DNA of 29,915 nucleotides, taken from assembly GCA_003956705.1 (NCBI GenBank), contig QZCP01000602.1, positions 3,010-32,924 on the forward strand. The letters run 5' to 3'. The notes under the pieces are model-generated. The model was not told the DNA's origin, did no database searches, and saw nothing but the letters and a program-made list of their open reading frames with translations. Source of the stretch: Brevipalpus yothersi. Taxonomy: Eukaryota; Arthropoda; Arachnida; Trombidiformes; Tenuipalpidae. Positions 1-11,176 of the stretch are shown here, one piece after another (positions within the stretch are counted from its first letter, which is position 1; each line of letters opens with the position of its first letter). The position numbers and the translations under genes were made by a program.

Positions 1-31
<31 letters not shown>
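1..31. repeat. (TC)n microsatellite at the left edge
   Basis: About 15 perfect TC units open the window, so the tract may extend further left. It is one of at least ten GA/TC tracts here. Confidence 0.95.
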
Positions 32-34
<3 letters not shown>

Positions 35-2235
35 GTATTCTATCTCTCCTGGCCAGTTTTGATACATTAAAAAAAGTGAAATAATATGGGAGGAAAAAAA
101 GTGGAAAAAAAAATTATTCGCACGATATTCTATTTTGTGTATACATATATACATGTATATATTCAGGATAACACACATACACACAATCCTATCGATGTTT
201 AAATCACTCGTGATGGCTAGTTTCAATATACTTTGAAGTACATGTATTGTATGTACCATTCAAACTGAATGTATATATATTATATGTATATAAATTTTTC
301 TATCTCGCTTTCATGATTGGTTGAATTCAAATTTTTTCTTCTTTTTCGGGTGCTATCTCAGTTAAGCGAAAAGTATTCCATAAATTTTGCTCACAGCTAC
401 CAAATATTTAAGATACATTTGATGAATTTTTCATGGTAAAAAATTTGATGAATGTATTCTTTCGTAATATCTCTTTTATATATCTTATTATTCTTTCTAT
501 CAATCTTTTTTCTTCACGAGATCAATAGCCTCAAAGTGTAATATGATATATATATTACTTTCGATTCTTAATATTAAGAATATATAATTTCCTGACTATC
601 TAATGATCACAATCATTTTGCTTCCTGACTAAACGGCCACTCGAGACGATTATCTGCATTGTTTCTTGAGATACTTACCTGTCTCATTTCCAAGAGCAAC
701 TGAAAATCAAGATACTGTTATAAATATATAATAGACTGGGAATACTTTCTTGCGAAATTTCTTCTATAGTAGCGGTGGTGTTAGACGGTAGTATAAAATG
801 ATAATAGCCAATCAAGATTATCACATTTGATTCCTCTCCATTTCTTACCTGATATATCATGACCATTCTTTTTTCACATTGTTCAGTCACTTTGCCGAAT
901 TTTTTTCCTCTCTCTCCCTTCTTCATCTTCTATCTTCTATCTTCTGTATTCTCTATTTCAATTCCTCATTCTTCTGACCTGAGATGAACTATTCCATTCA
1001 AAAGACCAAAGATTATGACACATCGTATGGCTACATACTTTCACTTTGAAATTCAACGTGTATTAACTTTAATTTTCTCTTCCCTTCCTCAATCGTTTAT
1101 GGAAAATGAAATTGTCATTTCATCGTTTCTCAAATTTAAATGTAAAAACTATCTTGAATACATTTCCTTTCTATCTCTCTTCTTCTTTTATGTAACTCTC
1201 TCTCACTCTCCATCTTCATAATATGAGATATGTGAGAAAGAATTTTAATACACCTCATCTACAGTGTATTCACCGGAAATACACTCGTTGAAAGAAAAAA
1301 GTAAACAGTATTGAAACCAAATGGTAAATGTCAATGTAGTTACATGTATGTCAAGATAAGCGTGAAAACGATTGATTAAAAGAACCTATCGTTTCTATTC
1401 CTATTCGAGCAATATTGATAATAACAATTTGTAAGTAGACTAATAAGGATTTTGAGGATTAAATTCAATCGATCGATTCGCTTTTCTTGCATTTTCAAGC
1501 TCATTCAAGCGCATTTGGGAGGTATTAACATTCTATCATTTCAATCAAGAACTCAAAATACTTCTCACTTTTACACTTGTTTGTAAACTATTTCACTGTT
1601 GAATATTCTGTGGACAAATTAGCTACGCCTCATATGGCCTTGATTGGGTTTTGTGGCCCAATATAGCAAGGAGGTGGGAACCTTATGAGCTCGTGTACAA
1701 GATCTGATGTGATGATTGTGATGAAAATCATGGAGAAAGACAGTGAATTCCAGAGCTTGAATAATGATGATCATTTCTAATGATCACAATCAATCGCTGA
1801 GCTAATAGATTCTGATAAATTTCGTCACAATTCAAATAAGAGGCTTATACCCTCAAAAGAGAGAGAGAGAGAGAAGATGTACACACATCTCTCTCCATAC
1901 TAAACACCGCATCAATTGATAACACATTGAAATCTGGTCAACACTTCTGTGGAAAAAAAGCTGAAAATCACATAAATGGCTAGTATGGCAAAAAAAGATT
2001 TTTCAATTTCAATAGAAAGCCTATTCATAAAATAAAATTTCGGCCATGAATTGAATTGTTGGGAAAAGTTTTCAACTTTCTCTCTCTCTTTTTTTGTCTC
2101 GATTCCAAAGTCGTTTATATGACTAGGCCAACTGAACAAACAATCACACTTATACTGGTGACGTGATAAGTTTGTGGTTCCTTCCTCTCCACCCCATCAT
2201 GATGTGAAACTGTAACTATTATCAATTGGGTGCAG
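32..2235. other. Non-coding stretch, no gene recognised
   Basis: AT-rich sequence in which the open frames are short (60-90 codons), low in complexity and without recognisable domains. It holds short GA/TC runs near 1857-1874 and 2080-2095 and TA/CA-rich runs near 140-190. It may include the upstream control region of the serine protease gene that follows. No convincing promoter or RNA gene was seen. Confidence 0.6.
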
Positions 2236-2283
2236 ATGATGGATGATGTGATCATCAAAATCAGTGTTTCATTCCTGACAGAG

Positions 2284-3505
2284 ATGAGGATTTTTTTATT
2301 GATCACACTGGTCATTTTAGTTAGTGTAGTACCTATGCAATCAGGTAATCTTGTGTTTTGATTAATTTTTATTGGAATTTTCACACCTACATCTACATCT
2401 GTATCATATCGATTGCCTTAAAATAAGCCTGGTGGAATCAATTCCAATTTTTTCACACCATGGCCATATTAACTACCCATCCAATGTTCTACTTTATCAA
2501 TGTAAATTTATTCCACTGTTTTCAAATATTTTCGGAATAGACGCTGAATCTCGAGTTGAATGTGGACTACAGCAGAGTGCTCGTGCCAAAAATCGACGTC
2601 GAAATAAGAATAAGAATGCCGAAATTGTTGGAGGTGGCACAGCAAGGGTTGGTGACTATCCATGGCAAATTTCTCTCCTCTACAAGGGAAAACAACACTG
2701 TGGTGGAACGATAATATCATCAAATTGGATTCTCACAGCGGGCCATTGTTTAGCGTAAGTAGTTTTTTTGGGTGACCCATATTAGGTCGAATTTTGTCCG
2801 ATGATTTTGGTGTGATTTTAATTTGAAGAAACAAAAAAAACATTACGTTATCGAATATATGCAGACTTCGAGGTCCTAAAGAAGTTCGAGTTGGGGGCCA
2901 ATTTTGGTACAATGGAAATAGCTATAAAGTGGTTGAAGAAGTGATCCATCCTATGTATGAAGGGAATACAATGAAAAATGATATAGCTTTGGCAAGAGTT
3001 GCTGGACCAATTAAATTTACTACCGGAAATAGTGCTGGTCAAGGAGCTGTATGGCCTGCATGCCTTCCCAAACCTACATCTGAACCGAGTGGTCAAGTGT
3101 TGGCCACAGGATGGGGAGCTGTCCAAGAGAATGGTCAAAAATCGGATAAACTGAAAGTAGTTTCACTATCAGTTCTGGCACCCATGAGTTGTCGACGATA
3201 CTTGTATTATGTTCCTGAAACTCAAATATGTGCAGGTTTTGATAGAGGTGGCCGAGACACTTGTCAGGTTAGTAGTGTGGACATAGTTATTATCGAAACA
3301 GTTTTATTGATTGCTTTTATCGATTACATGGAAATTCCAGGGAGACTCAGGTGGACCTCTGATTAAAGTTGAAAATGATAAAGCATCTGTTGTTGGAATT
3401 GTGTCCAACGGAAATGGATGTGCAAGACCGGGTTTTCCGGGAATTTATACAAAAGTTCGAATTTATATTCCATGGATTTTCTCAGTAGTCAAGAGAAATC
3501 CTTGA
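2284..3505 (+). CDS. Secreted trypsin-like serine protease (S1 family), four exons
   Basis: Exons 2284-2344, 2541-2754, 2865-3267 and 3341-3505 join in one frame with GT-AG introns to give 280 residues. Residues 1-20 form a signal peptide (MRIFLLITLVILVSVVPMQS). A basic propeptide follows, and the mature chain starts at IVGGG (residue 49). The catalytic triad is complete: H89 (TAGHC), D131 (NDIALAR) and S229 (GDSGGPL). D223 occupies chymotrypsin position 189, so cleavage after Lys/Arg is predicted. Cysteines for the 42-58, 168-182 and 191-220 bridges are present; the 136-201 pair is absent. Propeptide C28 could pair with the Cys of WPACLP (position 122), tethering the propeptide as in chymotrypsin. 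Oddities: Asn249 replaces the usual Trp215, and Glu48 precedes the activation site where Arg/Lys is usual. An in-frame ATG at 2236 would add 16 residues; I chose 2284 because it gives a clean signal peptide. Digestive, moulting or immune roles are possible and the sequence does not decide. Confidence 0.92.
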
Positions 3506-4377
3506 TTTTACATCAATCATATTGTTTAAATTACTTTGACTCACGATTATATTCTCACTGCCATAGTTTTTTTGCAAAAATACACAAAAAGATAAAATAA
3601 GCTTGAAAAAAGCGGATGTTCCCTGGATTTTGGTATCATTTTAGCGCTTTTCCAATTGAATCGTTACTGAATTGGATAAAGCATAGAGCTATATTTCACA
3701 ATACACTACTGTACTTTGCCTTTACAGTAGGAATTCTAATGGTTTGTGTGGCTATGAATATATGTATAGTGAACCAATGTTTCACTATTGATTCAATTGG
3801 TTTTGAACGAAACGAACGACTATCTATTATCAGCTTCACAAATAGGAACTGCTTCTGGCTGAATGTCGAGCCTTTGAACGTTACTGGTGAGACCGATAGA
3901 TAATTGCTGCCAATTATCCTACCAGATTATCTAGATTGAAAAATCTGTGTGATTTATGAATCCAGAAATGAAAATTTCGGCCACATATTCGATGAAATAT
4001 TCAAATCATCACTCCAGCACAATAACGAAGCGACCACTTTGAATCCATCAACTGTTGCCCAGACTACTTTTCACTTTCGTTTTCCTCATCTCATCTCATC
4101 CCATCCCATCTCTTCTCATCTCATCAAATTAAATCCCCATCTTGTTCTGTTTCAGACTGGAATGGTCTGTAATCCAGCCTGAATCCTTTCCTCTCTCTAT
4201 TTCTCTTTCTCTATCTCCATCTTTTCCCTTTCATTCGTTTGGACTTATCTTCCTGATGGCCGACGATTGAGTATAATCAATCTTCCTGTCATCTGTACGG
4301 AAGGAAGATTCATTTGGAAATGAAAAATTTTTTCGTCTAATCTGAGTATCCCAAAATCCCCGCTTAATTCTCATATT

Positions 4378-4380
<3 letters not shown>
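3506..4380. other. Intergenic region with TCATC-type repeat
   Basis: This follows the protease stop. An open frame at 3616-3903 encodes 95 residues with one hydrophobic stretch but no recognisable family. A degenerate TCATC/TCCCATC pentamer array lies at about 4084-4126, followed by pyrimidine-rich sequence to about 4235. No gene is supported. Confidence 0.5.

Positions 4381-4441
<61 letters not shown>
4381..4441. repeat. (GA)n microsatellite, about 30 units
   Basis: A perfect 60-base GA tract, among the longest uninterrupted ones in the window, in intergenic DNA between the protease and ImpL2 genes. Confidence 0.97.
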
Positions 4442-4444
<3 letters not shown>

Positions 4445-6143
4445 ATGGATGGAAAGAGAACGTGTGCCTCACAACTATCGAGTTACATCGTTAGCTCGAT
4501 ACCAATCAACACTGTGCTGATTTATGGCCAAACGAAATTGGTGATAAAATTTAATCATGTAATCACTTATGTATGTCTAAATGTATTAGAGAGAGAGAAA
4601 AAGAGAAAGGCATTTAGGTTTGGAGTTTGAAACATTCGAGAGAGAGACATTATTCGCATAACGTTACTTGCTGCCAGCGTTTTGGGTAAAATAATAGCCA
4701 ACAATTTTGATTTTTCTTTTTTCCAAATCATTATCGATTTTGTTACATGAAAAATTTTAATTGAAATGAGAATGTTTTTTCTTCTTCCAATCAGAAAAGA
4801 AGGAATATTTTTCATAAAATTATCACCTTGTGACACAAATTTCTATGGATAAAAGGGATCAAATGTTCATGATGATGTCCAGCTGTTGGAGGAAAAATTT
4901 GTATTCGAATACATTTTTTCCAAGAAAATTTGCTTATCAAAGCAGTTATCGCTGCGTTATTAAATTGTGAAAGTTCTGGAAAAAGTTCATATGATTCGAT
5001 CTCTACGATATTTTAGCCTGATTCCTGGATACACGACTCATCAACACTATACAATGAAGTTGTTTTTCGAGATAAAAAAGAAGTCATCATGAAAAAAAAG
5101 CGTGATGAGTAGTAGCACATGTTGAATATTTGTATGATAACTGTTTTTTGTTCCCAATGATGAATAACGATATATCAAAAAGATCGGTATCATCAGATAG
5201 AGACGAATTCGTGATATTAAATGATCGGGTCTATATGTTCAATCAGTTAAGCAAAATTTGAGTAGACAGTTGTGTGTGTGCTGGACGATAAACGCGAATC
5301 ACGACTAAACAATACAGAAGAACTTCAAATGAAAGGGAATAAAACTTGGTAAGATTTATGGGTTACAACCTCTTGATCTGGCTGGTAGAAGGGAGGAGAA
5401 TTAGTTGGAATTTCCATCTGGATAATACTATAAGTGTATTGCTTCTGTAGGATTTTCATATTTCAATAATATTGAAATCGAGATGCTGCAAATCGCAATG
5501 ATTAGGGTTTTGATTTCCTTTTTCAATGCAAATGTTAATAGCTACCCGTGGTGAGTGAAATTCAAGTATTCTAATCTGCACATACATATACATTCACATT
5601 TGAATATATATGCCTCACGAATGCCAATAATGATGACCACAATCATAAGAGATCAGATGGAGCAACATGAGCAAATCAAAGAATATTTGAGCAAACAGAG
5701 CCTAGAGGCAGAATATCAAGCCTCTTGAAAAGAAGAGTATAGTAAGAAAGAAAGAAAGAGAGAGAGAGAGAAGAAAGGAAAAGGATTTTCGAAAAGGTCC
5801 TCTATTGGATATTCATCAGAACACGAAATTCAATGTGCTTGTATGTGATTGTGCGATAAGATGTTGATCAGACATACATATGAAAGGAATATTTTCCATC
5901 CAACTCAATTAATCATGCACACACACACAAACATAGTCCACCAGCAATCATATTCTTTATATGTACATGTAGTGATCCTCTTTACCTTTGATTACAAATT
6001 CATTAGGATGATCAGTTGAGAATCTCCATCTTTGACACGCTTTTCGGCAAATGACCACAACTCGTGCCGTATAAAAAGGAAGTAGACTTTGAGATGGAAA
6101 GATTTTTGGAAGGAATACAAGCTATAATAACGAATATATGAGT
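4442..6143. other. Intergenic region, nothing recognised
   Basis: AT-rich DNA with short, uninformative open frames. A short purine run lies at about 5745-5772 and a TATA-like sequence (TATAAAAAG) at 6070. I see no exon pair that joins into a known protein and no tRNA or other RNA gene. Confidence 0.5.
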
Positions 6144-6253
<110 letters not shown>

Positions 6254-6540
6254 AGAAGGAAATTAGAATAATTATTGCATTACAATAAAGATTACTTTAC
6301 AAAGAGTTGGAAGCTACGGCAAGCGAAATTGAGTCGCTCATGGCGCTGATTCCCCACGTCTTGACCTATTTCCTTGTTCAGAAGAGAATACATCAGAAAA
6401 TCGGCATCACGAGAAAAAGTGAGAAAGAGAGAGGAGAGAGAAAGGAGTGAGAGTGAGGGCTGGAATTTGATTATGTCCATCCTCGCAAAAGTAGAGAAGG
6501 TACATTCAACTTGCTGATCAACACCTTCACCAGTATCAGC

Positions 6541-6606
6541 GCAAACACCAGAACCAGATACAAGACCAGGACCAGTACCCAATACCTGTACCACCAGCAC
6601 CAGTGA
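6541..6606. repeat. ACCAG-rich degenerate minisatellite
   Basis: Repeated ACCAG/ACCAGT/ACCAGCACC words make up a degenerate short tandem array. On the minus strand one frame reads as Gly/Val/Ser-rich. Confidence 0.6.
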
Positions 6607-7826
6607 ACCACATAAGCAAATCAAAACAGCCTCACTTCTTGAGCGGCTACATTGTTGTTGATGGTATTGCATAGTACCAACTGACCTGATATGGTGGCAG
6701 CTCGAAGTGGACAAACTCGTTCCGCATAGCCAACAATCTATCTGAATGTATGTTTTTCGTGTTCCTCTATCTGCATCTGTATACGCAATGTGTGTATATG
6801 CATGCGAGCCAACGTGCGTATTCATATATACATATATCTGCCTAACTATCATTCTCCTACACTGTACATATACAAATACAGAGATATCGAGCTCAAACAT
6901 TTTGGCGCGGGCGCGTCTTACCAGTTAGCTATCACCAGTATTCGCGCCAACTTGTTGCATTCAGCATCCAGCATCCAACATTCAGTATTCTCCTTTACCT
7001 CACCATTTGACCGGCATGAGATCACATCAAGAGCTAATCAAGATTGTAAATCACGGAATCTTCCTATTCTAAAATGCTTTCCATTCGAAATGAGAAAGGA
7101 AATAGAATTAATGAAAACTTTTACCTTCTCTCTATCTCCTTTTTTTCCACCCAAAATAGAATAAGAAATACAGTGGGCAAATGAGAATTGATGTGATTGC
7201 CTGGATTTATTCACTAATCCTACATATTTGGTGAGTTAATTTCAATCAAATTAATCACTGTTAAAGTAAATACCTCACAGTATGTCCTTACAAATGTATG
7301 TATATTCACATTGTTCCTTTCTTGTACTCTTTTTTCATGCCTTAACGGTTGATGCTACTTCCAAAAGAGAGAAGATAAATTCAATCATCTTTTATTCACT
7401 TTTCATTTCTTGATTCGCTTTTTTCTTTCCAAATCATTTCATCTTCTCATCAGTTTGATTTACATCTTTGCCCCAGGACATCAAGTGATACTATCAGTAA
7501 TCAAATTTCAATTTTTATCGTTTTCACTCTTCACTTGAAATCTTTTTTCAGCTATTTCAAATCATCATTTTCATCTCTCTCTTTCTCTCTTTAACCATTC
7601 AAATTAATTCCTACTTTTCTATATCTTTCGTTTTTCACCAAATTATCCACCATTTTCATTCAATGTATTCTCTTGGAGCTTATATTCCTTCAATACAAAC
7701 TGATAATGATTCCAATGTGAAACTTTTTATGGACCAAAAATGATGCCATTCAGTAGGTAAATATTCAAGAATAGCATGATGGTTAGTTGATGGGGATCCA
7801 ACTATTGCTTCATCACACCAATTTGA

Positions 7827-7842
7827 ACACACACACACACAC
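7827..7842. repeat. (CA)n microsatellite
   Basis: About eight AC units in intergenic DNA. Confidence 0.85.
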
Positions 7843-8108
7843 CAACATCCACTATAATGTGATGTTGATTAGAAAGAACCAGTCCAGGGAAGATCATTTA
7901 AAACGCAATTGTACCCAATGGCCTGAAGCAAGATTACCCAGAGTAAGCAATTCGATTGTCTTCATCAAATCGGTATGTTGAATAAAATTGCGACTTTGGT
8001 AAACTTTCTCTTCTTCCCTAATCGATACCTCATAAATCTATCAATTGAGAGAGGAACCCTGTCAGCTTTACTCGACTAACTTACATGACTGGCTGTACCA
8101 TGATACAT

Positions 8109-8141
8109 TATATCAATAGAAGAGGAGAGGAGAGGAGAGGA
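8109..8141. repeat. GAGGA pentamer array
   Basis: Several AGGAG/GAGGA units in tandem, purine-only on the plus strand. Confidence 0.8.
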
Positions 8142-8368
8142 AAATTGAGATGGAGAGAGCATCTATATCAGTTTCATCTTCACTTTTTTGATCATATTTT
8201 TCTTGCCCAGCATCAATTATATGCCCTCTATTTTGGTTGTTTATACTATACACACTCCACACATGTTCCCTTGCTGCGAGTAATTATTTTTATGGATAAA
8301 AAAAATATTGTAAACAAGGGCTTTGGGTGAGTAGAAAATCAACTAGATGCAACAGGTCTATGAAAATT

Positions 8369-8411
8369 TCTCTCTCTCTCTCTCTCTCAGTCTCTTTCTT
8401 TCTTTCTTTCA
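8369..8411. repeat. (TC)n followed by (TTTC)n
   Basis: About ten TC units followed by a few TTTC units; a compound pyrimidine microsatellite. Confidence 0.9.
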
Positions 8412-8649
8412 CTGTTATTGGTACAAACACATATCATCTCTTGAATCGGAAGACCAAGTCAATCAGGTTATTGGAAAATTGAAGTGCTCAATCAATGGCC
8501 TAATTTGGTCCTCATTTTCCGAAAGGCATATTCAAGTGGTGGAGAGAAGAGTGTTATGAAGGATGCTGGAAGGCACAGATGAACAGTGTTCTGTGGAGAA
8601 TAGTGAATAATTGAGGAGAACATCAGAGAGAAAGAGAGGAGCAATATTT

Positions 8650-8651
<2 letters not shown>

Positions 8652-8706
<55 letters not shown>
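8652..8706. repeat. (GA)n microsatellite upstream of ImpL2
   Basis: About 27 GA units ending some 90 bases before a TATA-like box and 365 bases before the ImpL2 start codon. GA repeats in arthropod promoters can bind GAGA-type factors. That role here is an inference. Confidence 0.95.
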
Positions 8707-8709
<3 letters not shown>

Positions 8710-8796
8710 TCAGAGGAATTGTCTCACACAGAGCATGGTTTCAAGTTAGAATCTCATGAGATTGCCTATAGATTACTCTCGGATGCTGGAGCAAGA

Positions 8797-8805
8797 TATA
8801 AATAG
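8797..8805 (+). promoter_or_regulatory. TATA-like box, possible ImpL2 promoter
   Basis: TATAAATAG matches a strong TATA consensus. It lies 266 bases before the ImpL2 ATG, with a GA tract just upstream. A start of transcription near 8825-8835 would leave a leader of about 240 bases. This is position-based only; such words also occur by chance in AT-rich DNA. Confidence 0.3.
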
Positions 8806-9070
8806 TATTCAATGAACTTTAGTGCGTCTGAGGATTGGCCGTCACATTCATTCTTCTCCTAGACAGTGTCCAGTTTGATCTAGTTGCGGATGTCTGTGTA
8901 TCAAAAGATTTGAATTGTATTTTTCTGGTTGATTTATTCACATTGTATTGATCATTTTTTTCGAATCACCAATCATCAATCACAAATCATCTCATCAGTA
9001 TAGATTCTTCTCTCGATTATCAGATAGAGATTTTTGTTCATAATTTTGAAACATACTCACATCATTTAGA

Positions 9071-10697
9071 ATGCTAATTTTCAATTCACGATCATCATCA
9101 GGAACCGAATCAAATAGATTTATTTTTCGAAGTATTTTTCTGACCCTTCTGGTAAGTTTATCAACTCAAAGCTCTATCCCAAGATCTGGCCTGAATGTTA
9201 CTAAACGGTCCTATACGAATGATTACGATGAATCAGATATACTTTATCGAGTTACGAAATCTAAATCGGTAAGTGATCAAGGTGTGTTTCGAATTGAGAG
9301 AGAAAAATTTTGAAACTTAATCACCATTCATCCACAGTCCTCAGCATCTCCATCCAAGGACCGTTATCTTCAGATAAAAGAAGTTCCTGAAAATGTAGTA
9401 GCTCATATCACAAATGATCTAGCTCTAACTTGTGAAGCGAGAGGTAGTCCACCACCGGAAATTCATTGGATGAAAGATGGAATCAGAATAATTCAAGTAA
9501 GTGAGATTATCATTAAAAAAATTAGTGTAACATTTACCTGCTATTGGTGGACAAGATCGTCTAAATACTTTTAAAGATTAATTCTGAGCTTGATGATCAA
9601 AATTAAAGAGTTCATTCATCAGTAGCTTTTCAATCTTCCATGAAAATTGTTTCCGTCTATCCAGAGTTTGGATCAATCAACAAGTGGTTCAGAACTCGAT
9701 ATCGATGAGCCACTTGGCTTGAGCTCAACCACAAGCAAACTGTATCTCGATTGTATCAATCCAGAGGAGAGTGGTCAATATGCTTGTGTGGCCAAATCAC
9801 CACACTCACAAGTGACCGCATATACTAATGTGAAAGTACAATCAACTTCCGGCAAAATTCGATCCAACTGTAAGAGATTGAATGAAGGTGAGTGAGGAAG
9901 AGAATAAAATCTCGATATTTGTCTGTGAATGTTCATCTTAATTAGGTGTTTGATGAACCCTGTTCATCAATGATGACCACTAATTTCCCATCATGATAGC
10001 CAACAAATTTGATTAGAAAACTTAATTTAGCAACACCAACAACCAGTAGCAGTAATAGTAGGAATCGGTATTCCCTATGTATATAAATGGCCATCAGAAC
10101 AGCTTATCGATTGAGGCTTACACGTCAAAGTGGAGGACAAGAGGCCTTCTTATGAGTCTCTCTCTCTCTCTCTCTTTCTGATGGTTAATAATATGATATG
10201 TACATGAATTATTGGTGGAGAAAGCTTATTTTATTTATAGTTCGAAAATGGAAAAATTTTATTCCCCTGCTGATATGCATAGATATATATATATAAATAT
10301 GTAGTCACCGTCATATGTTTGATATTGCGACAGAATCATCTTTTGGAAGTCGAATTTACATGTGGAGTCGGTCAAGGATGGAATTTATTGGAAGCTCAGC
10401 CAGAATATTTTGTCGAGCTTCAGGCATTCCAAGACCTCAAATTGATTGGTTTTATGAGGGAAAATCGTTATCATCGATGCCCACAAAATTCAAAATTCTT
10501 GCCAATGGTGATTTGTATATCAAAGATGTTGAATGGAAAGATATGGGTGTATATGTGTGTGTGGCGAAAAATGAATTTGGTGAAGATAAAGCGGAAACAT
10601 TCCTTTATCCAACAAAAGTAAGTTTATTTTGTATAGGAAAATGAAAAAATTCCTCAAATGACTAAATGATACTCTTTTCTAGCCAAATAAACAATAA
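9071..10697 (+). CDS. ImpL2: Secreted two-Ig-domain insulin-binding protein, ImpL2 type
   Basis: Exons 9071-9268, 9338-9496, 9665-9887, 10334-10617 and 10683-10697 join in one frame to give 292 residues. A hydrophobic segment near residues 18-32 (FIFRSIFLTLLVSLS) looks like a signal peptide with a long leading part. Ig1 has C98, W110 and C160 (SGQYAC); Ig2 has C220, W232 and C269 (DMGVYVC). The end of Ig2, with ILANGDLYI, WKDMG and a C-terminal TFLYP, matches the very characteristic end of insect ImpL2. Known ImpL2 proteins bind insulin-like peptides outside the cell and damp insulin signalling. There is no transmembrane segment. The last exon encodes only four residues and the stop. A KR pair at residues 45-46 lies between the signal peptide and Ig1. 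Ig1 is split by the intron after residue 119. Other two-Ig proteins such as nematode ZIGs are the nearest alternative. Confidence 0.9.
10155..10177. repeat. (TC)n in ImpL2 intron 3
   Basis: About ten TC units within the 446-base third intron, the longest intron of the gene. Confidence 0.9.
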
Positions 10698-11037
10698 TGG
10701 AAAATGGGAACAGAGAATTTGAAAAAAATGTGGAAAATGGAATGAATGTAAAGACGAAACCTCATCATCAAACTGGCAAATTACGGTGGATCTCAATCCC
10801 AGGAAAAATTGTCCATATTAATGTCGCATATTAGTTAAAAATTGTATCTAAATTCAATGAGAAAAATACACTTATAAATGATTCACTTTTTTGTTAAATA
10901 GCGTTCAAATTAATGATAAATGATTGATTCATCTTGATATTTTATGAAGAAAGAAAAAAATCATGAAAATTAGTTGATTCTCCGTTAAATTGTTAGAATA
11001 TTCTCAAATGTAAAATGAATCCAAACTTTGGCCATCC

Positions 11038-11043
11038 AATAAA
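11038..11043 (+). terminator. Polyadenylation signal, ImpL2 (possible)
   Basis: AATAAA 341 bases after the ImpL2 stop, before the convergent pseudokinase gene. A fitting position, but the word is common in AT-rich DNA. Confidence 0.35.
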
Positions 11044-11176
11044 AAAAGAAAACACTTCTCAAACAAAAAAAGCCTCAAATTTTGGGTAAACAAACTTTCC
11101 ATCCTGATACACACCAAAAGTACACACCAATCCAAATAATATGATCCCATGAAACTAATTTCCAAAAATCTTCATT

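Larger units (their letters stand above)
6254..8651. other. Intergenic region with minor repeats
   Basis: This holds an ACCAG-rich stretch (about 6541-6606), a small GC-rich patch (6904-6917), a (CA)n run (7827-7842), a GAGGA array (about 8109-8141) and a TC/TTTC run (8369-8411). A 202-codon frame on the minus strand (6292-6900) crosses the ACCAG and purine-rich sequence. It shows no domain, so I do not call it a gene. Confidence 0.45.

Noticed and set aside
2284..3505. Protease as a catalytically inactive paralogue
   Set aside because: His89, Asp131 and Ser229 are all present in their usual motifs, so activity is expected despite the change at position 215.
3616..3903. 95-codon open frame after the protease gene
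   Set aside because: One hydrophobic stretch but no family resemblance, no clear promoter, and it lies in what may be the protease 3' region. A short orphan gene is possible but unsupported.
6292..6900. 202-codon minus-strand open frame
   Set aside because: It runs through ACCAG and purine repeats, has no recognisable domain, and its composition follows the repeats.
8611..8805. Open frame rich in Arg/Glu
   Set aside because: It is the translation of a GA microsatellite in a likely promoter region.
10319..10621. 100-codon frame overlapping ImpL2 exon 4
   Set aside because: Out of frame with the Ig domain, which has the conserved Cys and Trp residues in the other frame.
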